In this document: positions 26,332 through 35,160 of the stretch, piece by piece | Numbering within the stretch: position 1 is the first letter of the stretch | How the letters are laid out: every line of letters begins with the position of its first letter | Assembly (NCBI GenBank): GCA_025463765.1 | Contig: JAODBC010000037.1 | Span: forward strand, 1-64,000 | Length of the DNA stretch: 64,000 nt | Origin: Subtercola sp. | Lineage (GTDB): Bacteria > Actinomycetota > Actinomycetes > Actinomycetales > Microbacteriaceae | Direction: 5' to 3' | The notes under the pieces: generated by a model | Databases searched by the model: none | What the model saw: only the letters and a program-made list of their open reading frames with translations | Told to the model about the DNA's origin: nothing | Position numbers and translations under genes: made by a program

Positions 26332-26414
26332 GACGGCTGCCGAGGGGCGTCGGGCGAGCGCCGGTATGGCGTCGGTTGAGCGCCGGTAGCGCGGGTCAGC
26401 CAGGGGCGCAGTTG

Positions 26415-26482
26415 TCTCGTGAGACACCCGCGCCAAATTGAGGGCGGTACAGCGGCCTCAACTCGGCGCACCAGTCTCACGT
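26415..26482. repeat. Nested hairpin after zwf
   Basis: Outer arms CGTGAGAC and GTCTCACG enclose inner arms GCGCCAAATTGAGG at 26430-26443 and CCTCAACTCGGCGC at 26456-26469. It lies between convergent genes and probably ends the zwf transcript. Confidence 0.65.
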
Positions 26483-26490
26483 GCGGCGGG

Positions 26491-26576
26491 CGTGAGCACG
26501 AGAAGCGCGCGCGCACGCCGCGACCTGAGGCGGCGTGAGCACGCGGGAAGCGCCCGCACGCCGAGAGCTCAGGCGG
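26491..26576. repeat. Tandem 43-bp duplication
   Basis: Two head-to-tail units, 26491-26533 and 26534-26576, both begin CGTGAGCACG and end CAGGCGG or GAGGCGG with scattered differences. The second unit runs over the stop codon of the small gene at 26569. Confidence 0.75.
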
Positions 26577-26751
26577 GCTCGTCGTCGGCGAGGGCGTCGA
26601 GGGTCTCGATGACCTTGTCGAGCGCGGTGAGCAGGTTGTGGATCGCCTGGCGCTCGGGAGTATCCGACTCGAATTTCTGCACGTCGTACGCGGCGAGACT
26701 GGCACTTTCGCGGGCTTCTTTGAGGTAGGCCTGGGCCTTGAGGTTCGACAT
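26569..26751 (-). CDS. Small helical protein of unknown function
   Basis: A 60-residue protein, MSNLKAQAYLKEARESA at the start and LLTALDKVIETLDALADDE at the end, with two amphipathic helices. Codon use and the ATG fit a real gene. The last codons come from the 43-bp duplication. No family recognised. Confidence 0.6.
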   Translation of the reverse strand: MSNLKAQAYLKEARESASLAAYDVQKFESDTPERQAIHNLLTALDKVIETLDALADDEPA

Positions 26752-26800
26752 GTCGCCAGCCTATCGGCGCCGGGTGCCGATACTCCAGACTCCTGCGGGG

Positions 26801-27760
26801 TCAGGTTGCGGGGCCGGCGTGGTCACGCACGAACTCGACGCTCGCATCGAGAGCGGAACGGGCATCCGCGAAGTCGAGGTGGAACTGGTACTCGTGCGGC
26901 AGCGCAGGCTGATGATCGTCGGGATAGAAGAGCTCGGTCACCGGCACGCCGAGCGCCCGCAGTCGCTCGGCGAACGGGCGTGATTGGCTCCTGGTGAGCG
27001 GGTCGCCGTTTCCGGCAGAGATGAACGTCGGCGGAAACGCGGCACTGACGTGGTTCAGCGTTGACAGCTGCTCGGCCGCCGGGGTGCTCGCCCACTCTTT
27101 CTCGCCGAGGTACGCGCGCAGAGCGCGCCGAAACCCCCAGCCGCCGAGACCGGGTGCCGAAGGAATTTCGCGCACGTCGAAGATGCCGCAGTGCAGAATG
27201 ACCGCTCGAAGCTGCTCGGCCGCGATCGCCGGTTCGATGCCGACCAGCGCAGCGTAGTGCGGGTCGGTGGTGACGGCGGCGAGCTGGGTGACGAGATTGG
27301 CGCCCGCGGAATCACCTGCGAGGATGAAGCGCCGGGCATCCAGTGCGTACGTTTCGGCGTTCTGCGCCAAGAACCCCAGGGCGGTGTTCAGCTCGGCGAG
27401 CGCGGTGGGATACGTCACTTCGGGCGAGATGCTGTAGTCGATACTCACGGCCGTGACGCCGCGGTGTGCCAGCAGCCGCAGGTAGGGGTCGACGTCTTCT
27501 TTGGCGCCCGAGATCCAGGCGCCGCCGTGAATCCAGACGACCGCGGGGAGGCCGCGGGTATTGCTGCCATCGTAGGGGGGTGCGAACACGCTGAGTGTCG
27601 GCCCTGCTCCCCCGGAGCCGTACGCCACGTCGATGTGCTCGATCAGCACGCCGTCGACCGCGTGCCGCTGCAGCTCGGCCACCGTGTCACGAGCGCCCTT
27701 CGTGAACAGCCGGCGGATCAGCCCGATCGCGGGCCACGGTCTGAGCATGCGGCCTGCCAT
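26801..27760 (-). CDS. Alpha/beta hydrolase, hormone-sensitive-lipase-like esterase
   Basis: A 319-residue carboxylesterase of the HSL (family IV) type. The oxyanion motif is HGGAW, the nucleophile elbow GDSAGAN, the Asp lies in SAGNGDPL, and the His is in [14 protein letters not shown]. Members cleave short-chain esters. The gene is divergent from the flavin oxidoreductase. Confidence 0.85.
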   Translation of the reverse strand: MAGRMLRPWPAIGLIRRLFTKGARDTVAELQRHAVDGVLIEHIDVAYGSGGAGPTLSVFAPPYDGSNTRGLPAVVWIHGGAWISGAKEDVDPYLRLLAHRGVTAVSIDYSISPEVTYPTALAELNTALGFLAQNAETYALDARRFILAGDSAGANLVTQLAAVTTDPHYAALVGIEPAIAAEQLRAVILHCGIFDVREIPSAPGLGGWGFRRALRAYLGEKEWASTPAAEQLSTLNHVSAAFPPTFISAGNGDPLTRSQSRPFAERLRALGVPVTELFYPDDHQPALPHEYQFHLDFADARSALDASVEFVRDHAGPAT

Positions 27761-27847
27761 ACCTCACACCCTATCGATCCCCGCGGCAGGGGAAGATCGC
27801 GGCACGGTCGCGGGAAGGAACTGAGCGTCACGGTGGTTGAGAAGAGC

Positions 27848-28861
27848 ATGTCGATACCTCTCTCCATTCTTGATCTCGCCCCCATCGCACCCGGCGAAAC
27901 GGCGCGAGAGAGTTTCGCGGCGAGCGTCGCACTGGCGCAGACCGCGGAGAAGAACGGCTACCGCCGGGTCTGGTACGCCGAACACCACAATATGCCGACG
28001 ATTGCGTCGTCGGCCACGAGCGTTCTGATCGGGCACGTCGCGGCTCACACCTCGAGCATTCGTCTCGGCGCCGGCGGCGTGATGCTGCCGAACCACGCGC
28101 CCCTCACCATCGCCGAGCAGTTCGGCACTCTCGAGACGCTCTTTCCGGGCCGCATCGACCTCGGCCTCGGGCGTGCCCCGGGCAGCGACCAGGCCACCAT
28201 GCGCGCGATGCGCCGCGACCCGATGTCGGCGGACTCCTTTCCGCAAGACGTGGTCGAGCTGCAGGGCTACCTGTGGGGCGAGTCACGTGTACCCGACGTG
28301 CAGGCCGTGCCGCGGGCATCCACTCGCGTGCCGCTCTACATTCTCGGCTCGTCGCTGTTCGGCGCCCAGCTCGCCGCGATGCTCGGCCTGCCCTACGCGT
28401 TCGCGTCGCACTTCTCACCGGATGCTCTGCACGAAGCCGTGGCCCTGTACCGCCGCGAGTTCACGCCTGCCGACCTCACCGGCGACGGTGTTCTGAGCGA
28501 GCCCTGGGTCATCGCCGGGGCCAACGTGATCGCTGCGGATGACCCCGCCGACGCCCGCGAACAACTCACCACCACCCGCCGTGCCCGCGTTCGCGGCATG
28601 ATCTCGCGCGGGCCGGCCGCACCGGAGTACAGCGACGAGCAGATCGATGCCTTCTTGCTCACCCCGAACGGGCATCAGCTCGCGAACATGATGAAGTACT
28701 CGGTGGCGGGCACCGGCGACGAAGTTCGTGACTTTCTCGAAAACTTCGCGGCCACCGCGAACGCGGACGAGCTCATCGTCGCGCACCAGTCGCAGCACGT
28801 CGCCGAGCGCCTCCGCTCGGTCGAGCTGACCGCCGACGCCATGCTCGGCGCTTCGGTCTGA
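27848..28861 (+). CDS. Luciferase-like (LLM class) flavin-dependent oxidoreductase
   Basis: A 337-residue TIM-barrel protein of the group 1 LLM family. [13 protein letters not shown] is the standard start, [13 protein letters not shown] carries the active-site His pair, and [11 protein letters not shown] is the phosphate-binding loop. Members use FMN or F420 and are mostly uncharacterised. The ATG at 27848 matches the family start; a longer GTG start is possible. A terminator follows. Confidence 0.85.
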   Translation: MSIPLSILDLAPIAPGETARESFAASVALAQTAEKNGYRRVWYAEHHNMPTIASSATSVLIGHVAAHTSSIRLGAGGVMLPNHAPLTIAEQFGTLETLFPGRIDLGLGRAPGSDQATMRAMRRDPMSADSFPQDVVELQGYLWGESRVPDVQAVPRASTRVPLYILGSSLFGAQLAAMLGLPYAFASHFSPDALHEAVALYRREFTPADLTGDGVLSEPWVIAGANVIAADDPADAREQLTTTRRARVRGMISRGPAAPEYSDEQIDAFLLTPNGHQLANMMKYSVAGTGDEVRDFLENFAATANADELIVAHQSQHVAERLRSVELTADAMLGASV

Positions 28862-28892
28862 CAGCCTGCGCCTCGCCCGCCCGCGTTGCACT

Positions 28893-28926
28893 AAAGCACC
28901 TTCCTGCTCTGAGGGGGGTGCTTTTA
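28893..28926 (+). terminator. Rho-independent terminator
   Basis: AAAGCACC at 28893-28900 pairs with GGTGCTTT at 28917-28924, followed by TTAT. It ends the LLM oxidoreductase transcript. Confidence 0.8.
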
Positions 28927-28983
28927 TGCAACCTGGGCGGGCAAGAAGGGCACGGTGTCGGCGGGCGGCGGCATACTTGAGGG

Positions 28984-29919
28984 GTGCCTGAGTTACCAGA
29001 GGTGTATGCGCTCGTCGCCGACCTCGGCGCGCGCCTGGTGGGGCGCACGCTCGAGCGGTTCGACGTCGTGTCGTTCGCCGCGCTCAAGACGTTCGATCCG
29101 CCGACGTCGGCGCTGGCCGGGCGGATGATCGTGGCGGTCACCAGGCACGGCAAGTTTCTCGACCTCACGTTCGCGCCGCACGCAGACGCGAACCCGGGCA
29201 GTGACACCGCAGATGCCGAGCTGCACCTCGTGATGCACCTCGCGCGAGCCGGCTGGATCCGGTGGCGCGAGGGCCCACCCGTTATCAGGCCGGGTCGCGG
29301 CGGCCGCCCGGGCGCCGGGAACGGCCCGCTGGCGGCACGACTCGTCCTCGACGAGAGCGGCGATCCGCCGGGGTCGGGGCTCGACATCACCGAGGCCGGC
29401 ACGAAGAAGAGCCTCGCGATCTACGTGGTGCGCGACCCGAACGAGGTGCCCGGAATCGCCCGCCTCGGGCCAGACCCGCTCGACCCCGCGTTCACGCTCG
29501 AGCAGTTCGCGGGCATCCTGCTGGCCGCCGGGCGAGCCCAGATCAAGGGGGTGTTGCGCAACCAGTCGGTCATCGCCGGAATCGGCAACGCGTACTCAGA
29601 CGAGATTCTGCACACCGCGAAGATGTCGCCCTTCAAGCCGGCCGCGATGGCCGACGACGAGATCGAGCGGTTGTACGACGCCATGCTGGTGACCCTGCGC
29701 GGCGCCATCGAACGATCCGACGGGCTCGCGGCGTCAGAATTGAAGCGCGAGAAGAAGCTCGGCCTGCAAGTGCATGGCCGCACCGGTGAGGTCTGCCCGG
29801 TGTGCGGCGACACCGTACGGCAGGTGACGTACGCCGATTCGTCGCTGCAGTACTGCCCGACGTGCCAGACCGGTGGCAAGCCGCTTGCCGACCGGGTGCT
29901 GTCGCGCTTGCTCAAATAA
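28984..29919 (+). CDS. Fpg/Nei family DNA glycosylase-lyase
   Basis: A 311-residue base-excision repair enzyme. The GTG start gives MPELPEV, so the mature N-terminus is the catalytic Pro followed by Glu. The helix-two-turn-helix around GVLRNQSVIAGIGNAYSDE binds DNA, and a C4 zinc finger (CPVCG ... CPTC) closes the protein. An insert rich in Gly/Pro/Arg lies at about residues 95-125. It may be Fpg- or Nei-type; the substrate range cannot be told. Confidence 0.9.
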   Translation: MPELPEVYALVADLGARLVGRTLERFDVVSFAALKTFDPPTSALAGRMIVAVTRHGKFLDLTFAPHADANPGSDTADAELHLVMHLARAGWIRWREGPPVIRPGRGGRPGAGNGPLAARLVLDESGDPPGSGLDITEAGTKKSLAIYVVRDPNEVPGIARLGPDPLDPAFTLEQFAGILLAAGRAQIKGVLRNQSVIAGIGNAYSDEILHTAKMSPFKPAAMADDEIERLYDAMLVTLRGAIERSDGLAASELKREKKLGLQVHGRTGEVCPVCGDTVRQVTYADSSLQYCPTCQTGGKPLADRVLSRLLK

Positions 29920-29974
29920 GCGGGCCAGCGGGCCGGCGTGGCGGGCCGCGAGGCTCAGGTTAGGCGACCAGCTG

Positions 29975-30424
29975 TCAGGCGCAGAGCCGAGCTCGCAGCC
30001 AGGCCGAGGCGTCGGCAGGCGTGATGTCGCCCGAGCGGATGCCCGTGACGAACTCCAGCGCGACTTCGGTGAGCCGGCCGTCTGCCGTGTCGAGTCCGTC
30101 GCGGCGAACGTGAACTGACAGCCACCGCGTCGCGGGCGCGCCGATGCGTGCGGCCGTCGCCACGATGCCCGCGAAGTGTCTCGCCTGGCCGTTAGAGCCG
30201 TCGTCGAGCTCGGGCCGGAATCCGCGACCTCGGAAGACGTTGCGGCCGCCCGCCCCCGCTGCGACGAACCAGAGCGGCCCGGAAGGGATGCCCGCCCCGG
30301 CCCGCCCGAATTCGACGAGGTAACGGCGCTCAGCGCCCGCCTCCCGGCCCGCCAGACGATCGGCCATGGCGCACAAAGCGGCACAGGCGTCTGCCACCCC
30401 CGCCACCGAATGACTCCGATTCAT
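29975..30424 (-). CDS. Conserved-looking protein of unknown function
   Basis: A 149-residue soluble protein with no recognised domain. GGAGG lies a few bases before the ATG at 30424, which supports the start. NGQARHFAGIVATA and DITPADASAWLRARL are the most structured segments, mostly helical. It is convergent with the glycosylase gene. Confidence 0.65.
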   Translation of the reverse strand: MNRSHSVAGVADACAALCAMADRLAGREAGAERRYLVEFGRAGAGIPSGPLWFVAAGAGGRNVFRGRGFRPELDDGSNGQARHFAGIVATAARIGAPATRWLSVHVRRDGLDTADGRLTEVALEFVTGIRSGDITPADASAWLRARLCA

Positions 30425-30527
30425 TCCCCACACCTCCAGGGCCAGCCTCTCACTCGGCCAGCACGGTTTGTGACGAAATGTAACGATCTCGAGCGCGATT
30501 CGGAGCCAAGCCGCGCAGCCTGGTGAA

Positions 30528-31910
30528 ATGACCCGCCAGATTCGCTTCAACGCCTTCGACATGAACTGCGTCGCCCACCAGAGTTCCGGCATGTGGCGCC
30601 ACCCCGACGACCAGTCGTGGCGCTACAAGCAGCTCTCGTACTGGACAGAGCTCGCCAAGCTGCTCGAACGCGGCAACTTCGACGGCATCTTCATCGCAGA
30701 CGTGCTCGGAACCTACGACGTGTACGGCGGCTCGAACGAAGCGGCCATTCGGCACGGTGCACAGGTGCCGGTGAACGATCCGGTACTGCTGGTGTCTGCC
30801 ATGGCGGCGGTCACCGAGCACCTCGGCTTCGGCATCACCGCCGGCACGGCCTACGAGCATCCGTATCCCTTCGCCCGGCGCATGTCGACCCTCGACCACC
30901 TCACCAATGGCCGGGTCGGCTGGAACGTGGTCACCGGCTACCTTCCCAGCGCCGCCCGCAACATGGGCCACGAAGACCAGCTCGAGCACGACGACCGCTA
31001 CGACGTGGCAGACGAATACCTCGAGGTGCTCTACAAGCTGTGGGAAGGGTCATGGGAAGACGACGCCGTCATCCGCGACCGCGAATCGGGTGTGTTCACC
31101 GACCCGAGCAAGGTGCACGAGATCGGGCACTACGGTAAGAACTTCACGGTTCCGGGCATCCACCTCTCGGAGCCCTCGACGCAGCGCACGCCGGTGATCT
31201 ACCAGGCCGGCGCATCACCGCGCGGCATCGCGTTCGCCGCGGGCAACGCCGAGGCGATCTTCGTGGCAGCGTCGACGAAGGCCGGGCTGAAAGCGACCGT
31301 ATCGAAGATTCGGGATGCCCTCGAAGAAGCCGGGCGTGATCGTTACAGTGCAAAGATCTACACCCTGCTGACCATCATCACCGACGAAACCAGCGAGAAG
31401 GCGCACGCGAAGCACCAGGACTACCTGACCTATGCCAGCGAAGAGGGCGCTCTCGTGTTCATGTCGGGCTGGATGGGCATCGATCTGTCGCACTACGACC
31501 TCGACGAGCCCATCGGCAATGTGAAGAGCAACGCCATTCAGTCGGCCGTCGCCAACTTTCAGGAGGCGAACGAAGACGGCGGCGAGTGGAAGGTGCGCGA
31601 CATCGCCCGCCTCGGCGCCATCGGCGGACTCGGGCCGTTCATCGTGGGCTCGCCCACCGAGGTCGCTGATCACCTTCAGGAGTGGGTCGAAGACACCGAC
31701 GTCGACGGATTCAACCTCGCCTACGCGATCACTCCCGGCACGTTCGAAGACATCGTCGAGTTCATCGTGCCCGAGTTGCAGCGCCGCGGCGCGTACCCCA
31801 CCGAGTACGCCGAGGGCAGTCTGCGCAACAAGCTGCACGGTCGCGGCGACCGGCTGCCCGCCGAGCACCTCGGGGCGAGCTACCGCGTCGGGGTGCCCGC
31901 GCAGGCCTGA
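30528..31910 (+). CDS. NtaA/SnaA/DmoA-type FMN-dependent monooxygenase
   Basis: A 460-residue LLM protein of the NtaA/DszA/DmoA branch, which takes FMNH2 from a separate reductase. NAFDMNCVAHQSSGMWRHP is the family start, GRVGWNVVTGYLPSAARNMG the flavin-site segment, and HYGKNFTVPGIH typical of the branch. Known members attack nitrilotriacetate, dibenzothiophene sulfone or dimethyl sulfide; the substrate here is unknown. No reductase gene is adjacent. Confidence 0.87.
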   Translation: MTRQIRFNAFDMNCVAHQSSGMWRHPDDQSWRYKQLSYWTELAKLLERGNFDGIFIADVLGTYDVYGGSNEAAIRHGAQVPVNDPVLLVSAMAAVTEHLGFGITAGTAYEHPYPFARRMSTLDHLTNGRVGWNVVTGYLPSAARNMGHEDQLEHDDRYDVADEYLEVLYKLWEGSWEDDAVIRDRESGVFTDPSKVHEIGHYGKNFTVPGIHLSEPSTQRTPVIYQAGASPRGIAFAAGNAEAIFVAASTKAGLKATVSKIRDALEEAGRDRYSAKIYTLLTIITDETSEKAHAKHQDYLTYASEEGALVFMSGWMGIDLSHYDLDEPIGNVKSNAIQSAVANFQEANEDGGEWKVRDIARLGAIGGLGPFIVGSPTEVADHLQEWVEDTDVDGFNLAYAITPGTFEDIVEFIVPELQRRGAYPTEYAEGSLRNKLHGRGDRLPAEHLGASYRVGVPAQA

Positions 31911-32023
31911 AGCCGGAGCGGCCGGCCGACGCCGCCGCCCGCTGCACGCTCCTTCGGCTGTCTCGGGTACGCTACCTGTGCGCCGGTCAGTACGGGGCGG
32001 CCACGACCAGAATGGGTGCAAAG

Positions 32024-33070
32024 ATGCGACTCGGCGTCACGATCGACTACTCCGACGACTTCGCGCAGGCCGCCACCGAGACAGTGGAGTTCGAACGAGT
32101 CGGAGCCGAGGTCGTCGGCGTCTCTGAGGCGTACTCGTTCGACGCGGTGAGCCGGCTCGGGTATCTCGCGGCCGTCACGTCGACCATCACCCTTGCCTCG
32201 AGCATTCTGCCGATCTATTCGCGCACTCCGACGCTCATCGCGATGACCGCGGCGGGGCTCGACTCCGTGTCGAAGGGGCGGTTCGAGCTAGGGCTCGGCA
32301 CGTCGGGCGCGCAGGTCATCGAGGGTTTTCACGGTGTTCCGTTCACGGCTCCGCTCGGGCGCATCCGCGAGACGGTCGAGATCTGCCGTTCGGTGTGGCG
32401 GCGCGAGCGCGTCGAGCATCAGGGCAAGAACTACCGCATTCCGCTGCCCGCCGACGAAGGCACCGGCCTCGCAAAGTCGCTGCAGATCATCAACGAGCCG
32501 GTGCGGCCGAGCATCCCGATCTCGATTGCGGCGCTCACCCCGCGCGCTGTGACGCAGATGGCCGAGATCGCCGACGGCTGGCTGCCGCTGTTCTATCACC
32601 CCGACCACGCGCGGGCGGCGTGGGGCGACGCGCTCGACGCCGGCCTCGCCAAACGCGACCCCGGGTTGGGTGCACTCGACACCATCGTCGCTGTTCCGCT
32701 GTACATCGGCGACAACGCCGACCGGATGCTCGACGCCTACCGCCGGCGCATCGCCCTCTATGTGGGCGGCATGGGCGCGCGCGGGGCGAACTTCTACAAC
32801 GATCTCGCCGTACGTTACGGCTACGCCGACGAAGCCGCTCGTGTGCAAGAGCTCTACCTTGCGGGCGAGAAGGATGCCGCAGCCGAGGCCGTGCCCGAAG
32901 ACCTCGTTCGGGCGACCGCGCTCATCGGCGACGAGACGCAGGTGCGCGATCGTCTCGCCGCCTTAGAGGCCTCGGGCGTGACGACTCTGCTCGTGCAGCC
33001 CCTGGCGCACTCCCCCGCGGGCCGCATCGCCTCCATCGAGGCCGTGCGCGCCCTCATACCGCGCGACTGA
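32024..33070 (+). CDS. LLM class F420-dependent oxidoreductase
   Basis: A 348-residue luciferase-like protein. MRLGVTIDYSDD and ASSILPIYSRTPTLIAM are typical of the F420-dependent group, and LGLGTSGAQVIEGFHG is the cofactor-phosphate loop. An in-frame ATG at 32012 adds four residues; 32024 is chosen by family start. It follows the DmoA-like gene on the same strand after 113 bases. Confidence 0.85.
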   Translation: MRLGVTIDYSDDFAQAATETVEFERVGAEVVGVSEAYSFDAVSRLGYLAAVTSTITLASSILPIYSRTPTLIAMTAAGLDSVSKGRFELGLGTSGAQVIEGFHGVPFTAPLGRIRETVEICRSVWRRERVEHQGKNYRIPLPADEGTGLAKSLQIINEPVRPSIPISIAALTPRAVTQMAEIADGWLPLFYHPDHARAAWGDALDAGLAKRDPGLGALDTIVAVPLYIGDNADRMLDAYRRRIALYVGGMGARGANFYNDLAVRYGYADEAARVQELYLAGEKDAAAEAVPEDLVRATALIGDETQVRDRLAALEASGVTTLLVQPLAHSPAGRIASIEAVRALIPRD

Positions 33071-33111
33071 CGTACCGCCCCCGCACCCGCGCCCGCCGCC
33101 GCAGGTGAAAG

Positions 33112-33903
33112 CTAGCGCGGCGACCGGAGGGCACGCGCAAGTGCGCCGTTCAGCCATTGGGGCGGATCGCCGGGGTCGCCGGCTACGCGAGTGAGGCCCG
33201 GCCAGCTCGCTGGCGCATCGTCGTCGGGACCCCCCGGGCCACCGAGTCCACGGGGCCCGCCCAGCAGCAAAAACGCACCCTTCGCGGTGACCGAACCCAC
33301 GAAACTACGGAGTTCTCGAGTTGCCGCGCCGGCGGGCGGTTCGAGCGAGACCACGTCGTCTTCGCGGATGACCGGCAGCAGGTCGAAGAGCGGCCGGGCA
33401 TCCAGTCGCACGTCGCGCGCGCCGAGCAACCGAGAAAGCGCCCGCAGATTCGCCGAGTCGAACGCCACCGTGTCGCGCGCCAGGGTTGCGCCGGCGAAAT
33501 CGTCGAGTGACCCGGCGAGAGCGTTGCCCGCGGCGGTGCCGCTGAGATACACGAATCGGGCCGCCCGCTCGGCATCGCTCTTCGCCGTGAGCGCGCCCTC
33601 GCCGCCCCACCGCCGCACCGCGTCGAAATGCCGCGCGGAATGCCGGTCAGCGTGCTCTGCGACCAGGTCGATCAGCGTCTCGACGTCGTTCCGCAGCACC
33701 GCCCAGACCAGCAGCTGTTCGGCGCTCAGACTGTTCAGTCGAACGGTGGTGTCGGGGAACCGCTCCAGCACGGCGATCGCCCGCGCTCCCCCACCCAAAA
33801 ACGGTTCGACGTAGCTGCCGAACCATGACGGAATCGACCGCAACAACACGTCGGCGGGCCGGCGCCTGCCGCGGCCATACAAATAGGGCGGCGAGATCAT
33901 CAC
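33112..33903 (-). CDS. Degenerate Dam-like (D12 class) DNA adenine methylase
   Basis: A 263-residue protein that follows the D12-class N6-adenine methylase plan. PPYLYGRGRRR stands in the place of the SAM-binding WAGGK segment, YVEPFLGGGA at 31-40 is motif I, AARFVYLSGTAAGN sits where AARFIYLNRTCFNG is usual, and VVSLEPPAG at about 184-192 replaces the catalytic DPPY. Asp-Pro-Pro-Tyr is needed for catalysis, so the protein is probably inactive as a methylase but may keep DNA or SAM binding. No restriction enzyme lies nearby. Confidence 0.7.
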   Translation of the reverse strand: MMISPPYLYGRGRRRPADVLLRSIPSWFGSYVEPFLGGGARAIAVLERFPDTTVRLNSLSAEQLLVWAVLRNDVETLIDLVAEHADRHSARHFDAVRRWGGEGALTAKSDAERAARFVYLSGTAAGNALAGSLDDFAGATLARDTVAFDSANLRALSRLLGARDVRLDARPLFDLLPVIREDDVVSLEPPAGAATRELRSFVGSVTAKGAFLLLGGPRGLGGPGGPDDDAPASWPGLTRVAGDPGDPPQWLNGALARALRSPR

Positions 33904-33943
33904 GTCAATTCTCGCGCACGACTGTCACTCCGCGCTCTCACTC

Positions 33944-34033
33944 AACGCTGTCACCCACAGCTATCACCCACGGCTGTCACCCACAGCTATCACCCACGGC
34001 TGTTCGCCCACGGCTGTTCACCCACGGTGAGAC
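33944..34033. repeat. Short tandem repeat (GGCTGTCACCCACAGCTATCACCCA type)
   Basis: Roughly 25-base units made of CACCCACAGCTAT and CACCCACGGCTGT alternate four or five times, the last ones changed to TTCGCC and TTCACC. It lies upstream of the Dam-like gene start. Confidence 0.75.
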
Positions 34034-34343
34034 CTGACCGCGCCCACGGCTGCGATTTCCTGCTCCGTCAGCCCGGAGAAGGAAATCGCTCTGCTCGTCG
34101 AACGCACAAGCCTCTGCTCGAACCGCATTGATCGGCGCTTTTTCAGAGAATGCCACGAGTTATCAAAGAATCAGTGACGCTCTCTACCGTGCTGCGAATC
34201 GCAGGATTCGGTGTGAGGCTTGAAGTGTGGAGGGAACCTCGGTCAGAAAGTTCCGTGCTCCCCCAGCGAGTGGCGCTACAGCACTCTAACTCGCAGCCGT
34301 AACCATAACACACTTATCGCCGCCGCGCTGTACCGTTGGGTCT
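34034..34343. other. Intergenic region with one hairpin
   Basis: A strong hairpin, GCGATTTCCT at 34052-34061 with AGGAAATCGC at 34080-34089, has inner arms CTCCG/CGGAG. The rest, up to the phosphopantetheinyl transferase start, holds no credible gene. No clear promoter hexamers were assigned. Confidence 0.5.
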
Positions 34344-35144
34344 GTGAGCGAACGCTGCGAGATCTGGATGACCGGGCTCGCCGCCGAGACGACCGCCGAC
34401 CTCGCACTGCTCAACCCCGTCGAGCTCGCTCGCCGAGACAGTTACGTTTTCGCCGCCGACCGCTCCCGGTTCACGCTCGGAGTCGCACTCTCACGTCGTT
34501 TGGCGGGGCGGATGCTCGGCGTCGCTCCGGCGCAGGTGAACCTCGACCGCAGCTGCGTGCGCTGCGGCGCGCCACACGGCAAGCCGGCGCTGCCCGGAAC
34601 GGGCGTGCACCTCTCGATCTCGCACTCCGCCGACCTCGTCGCGGTGGCGATCACGAGGGCCGCACCGGTCGGGCTCGATGTAGAGCTCATCGACCCCGCG
34701 CGACGAGCCGGCACCAACGTCGCCGGCAGCGACCTCGCCAGCAGCGACCCCGTCGGTGGCGACCCGGTCGGCGGCAGGCGGTTCGGCAGCGGGAGCTTCA
34801 GCAGTGACCAACGAGCCTCCGACGCCGACTTCTTCCGCACCTGGTGCCGCACCGAAGCCGTCGTCAAAGCGACCGGCGACGGTCTGCGGGTGCCTCCCGA
34901 ATTTGTCATCGTCTCCCCGCCCCACAAGGCACCTCGGCTTCTGGCGTACCCTCGGGCCATCCCAGCGCTTCAGCTCTTCGACCTCGACCTCGACCTCCAC
35001 GTCGACGTCGCCGCAGCCCTCGCCCAAGAACCCGACCTCGAACCCGGCTACGCCGCAGCCCTCGCCATTCTCACGACGGAATCCGTCACCATCTCTGTGC
35101 ATCGCGCCGAACGCGCCGAAGCCGCACTCGCGCAGGCGAGCTGA
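34344..35144 (+). CDS. 4'-phosphopantetheinyl transferase superfamily protein
   Basis: A 266-residue Sfp-type enzyme that would load phosphopantetheine on carrier proteins from CoA. Family motifs: DRSRFTLGVALSRRL, HLSISHSADLVAVAI, GLDVELID (Mg ligands) and FFRTWCRTEAVVKATGDGL. The usual WxxKEA is WCRTEA, keeping the metal-binding Glu but not the Lys. A ~35-residue Gly/Ser/Asp-rich insert (SDPVGGDPVGG) separates the two metal motifs. No polyketide or peptide synthetase is in the window. GTG start. Confidence 0.85.
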   Translation: MSERCEIWMTGLAAETTADLALLNPVELARRDSYVFAADRSRFTLGVALSRRLAGRMLGVAPAQVNLDRSCVRCGAPHGKPALPGTGVHLSISHSADLVAVAITRAAPVGLDVELIDPARRAGTNVAGSDLASSDPVGGDPVGGRRFGSGSFSSDQRASDADFFRTWCRTEAVVKATGDGLRVPPEFVIVSPPHKAPRLLAYPRAIPALQLFDLDLDLHVDVAAALAQEPDLEPGYAAALAILTTESVTISVHRAERAEAALAQAS

Positions 35145-35160
35145 CGAGCATCCGCCCGCC

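Noticed and set aside
33944-34033. CRISPR or iteron origin from short repeats
   Set aside because: The repeats are simple CACCCACGGCTGT-type runs without spacers and no replication gene is nearby.
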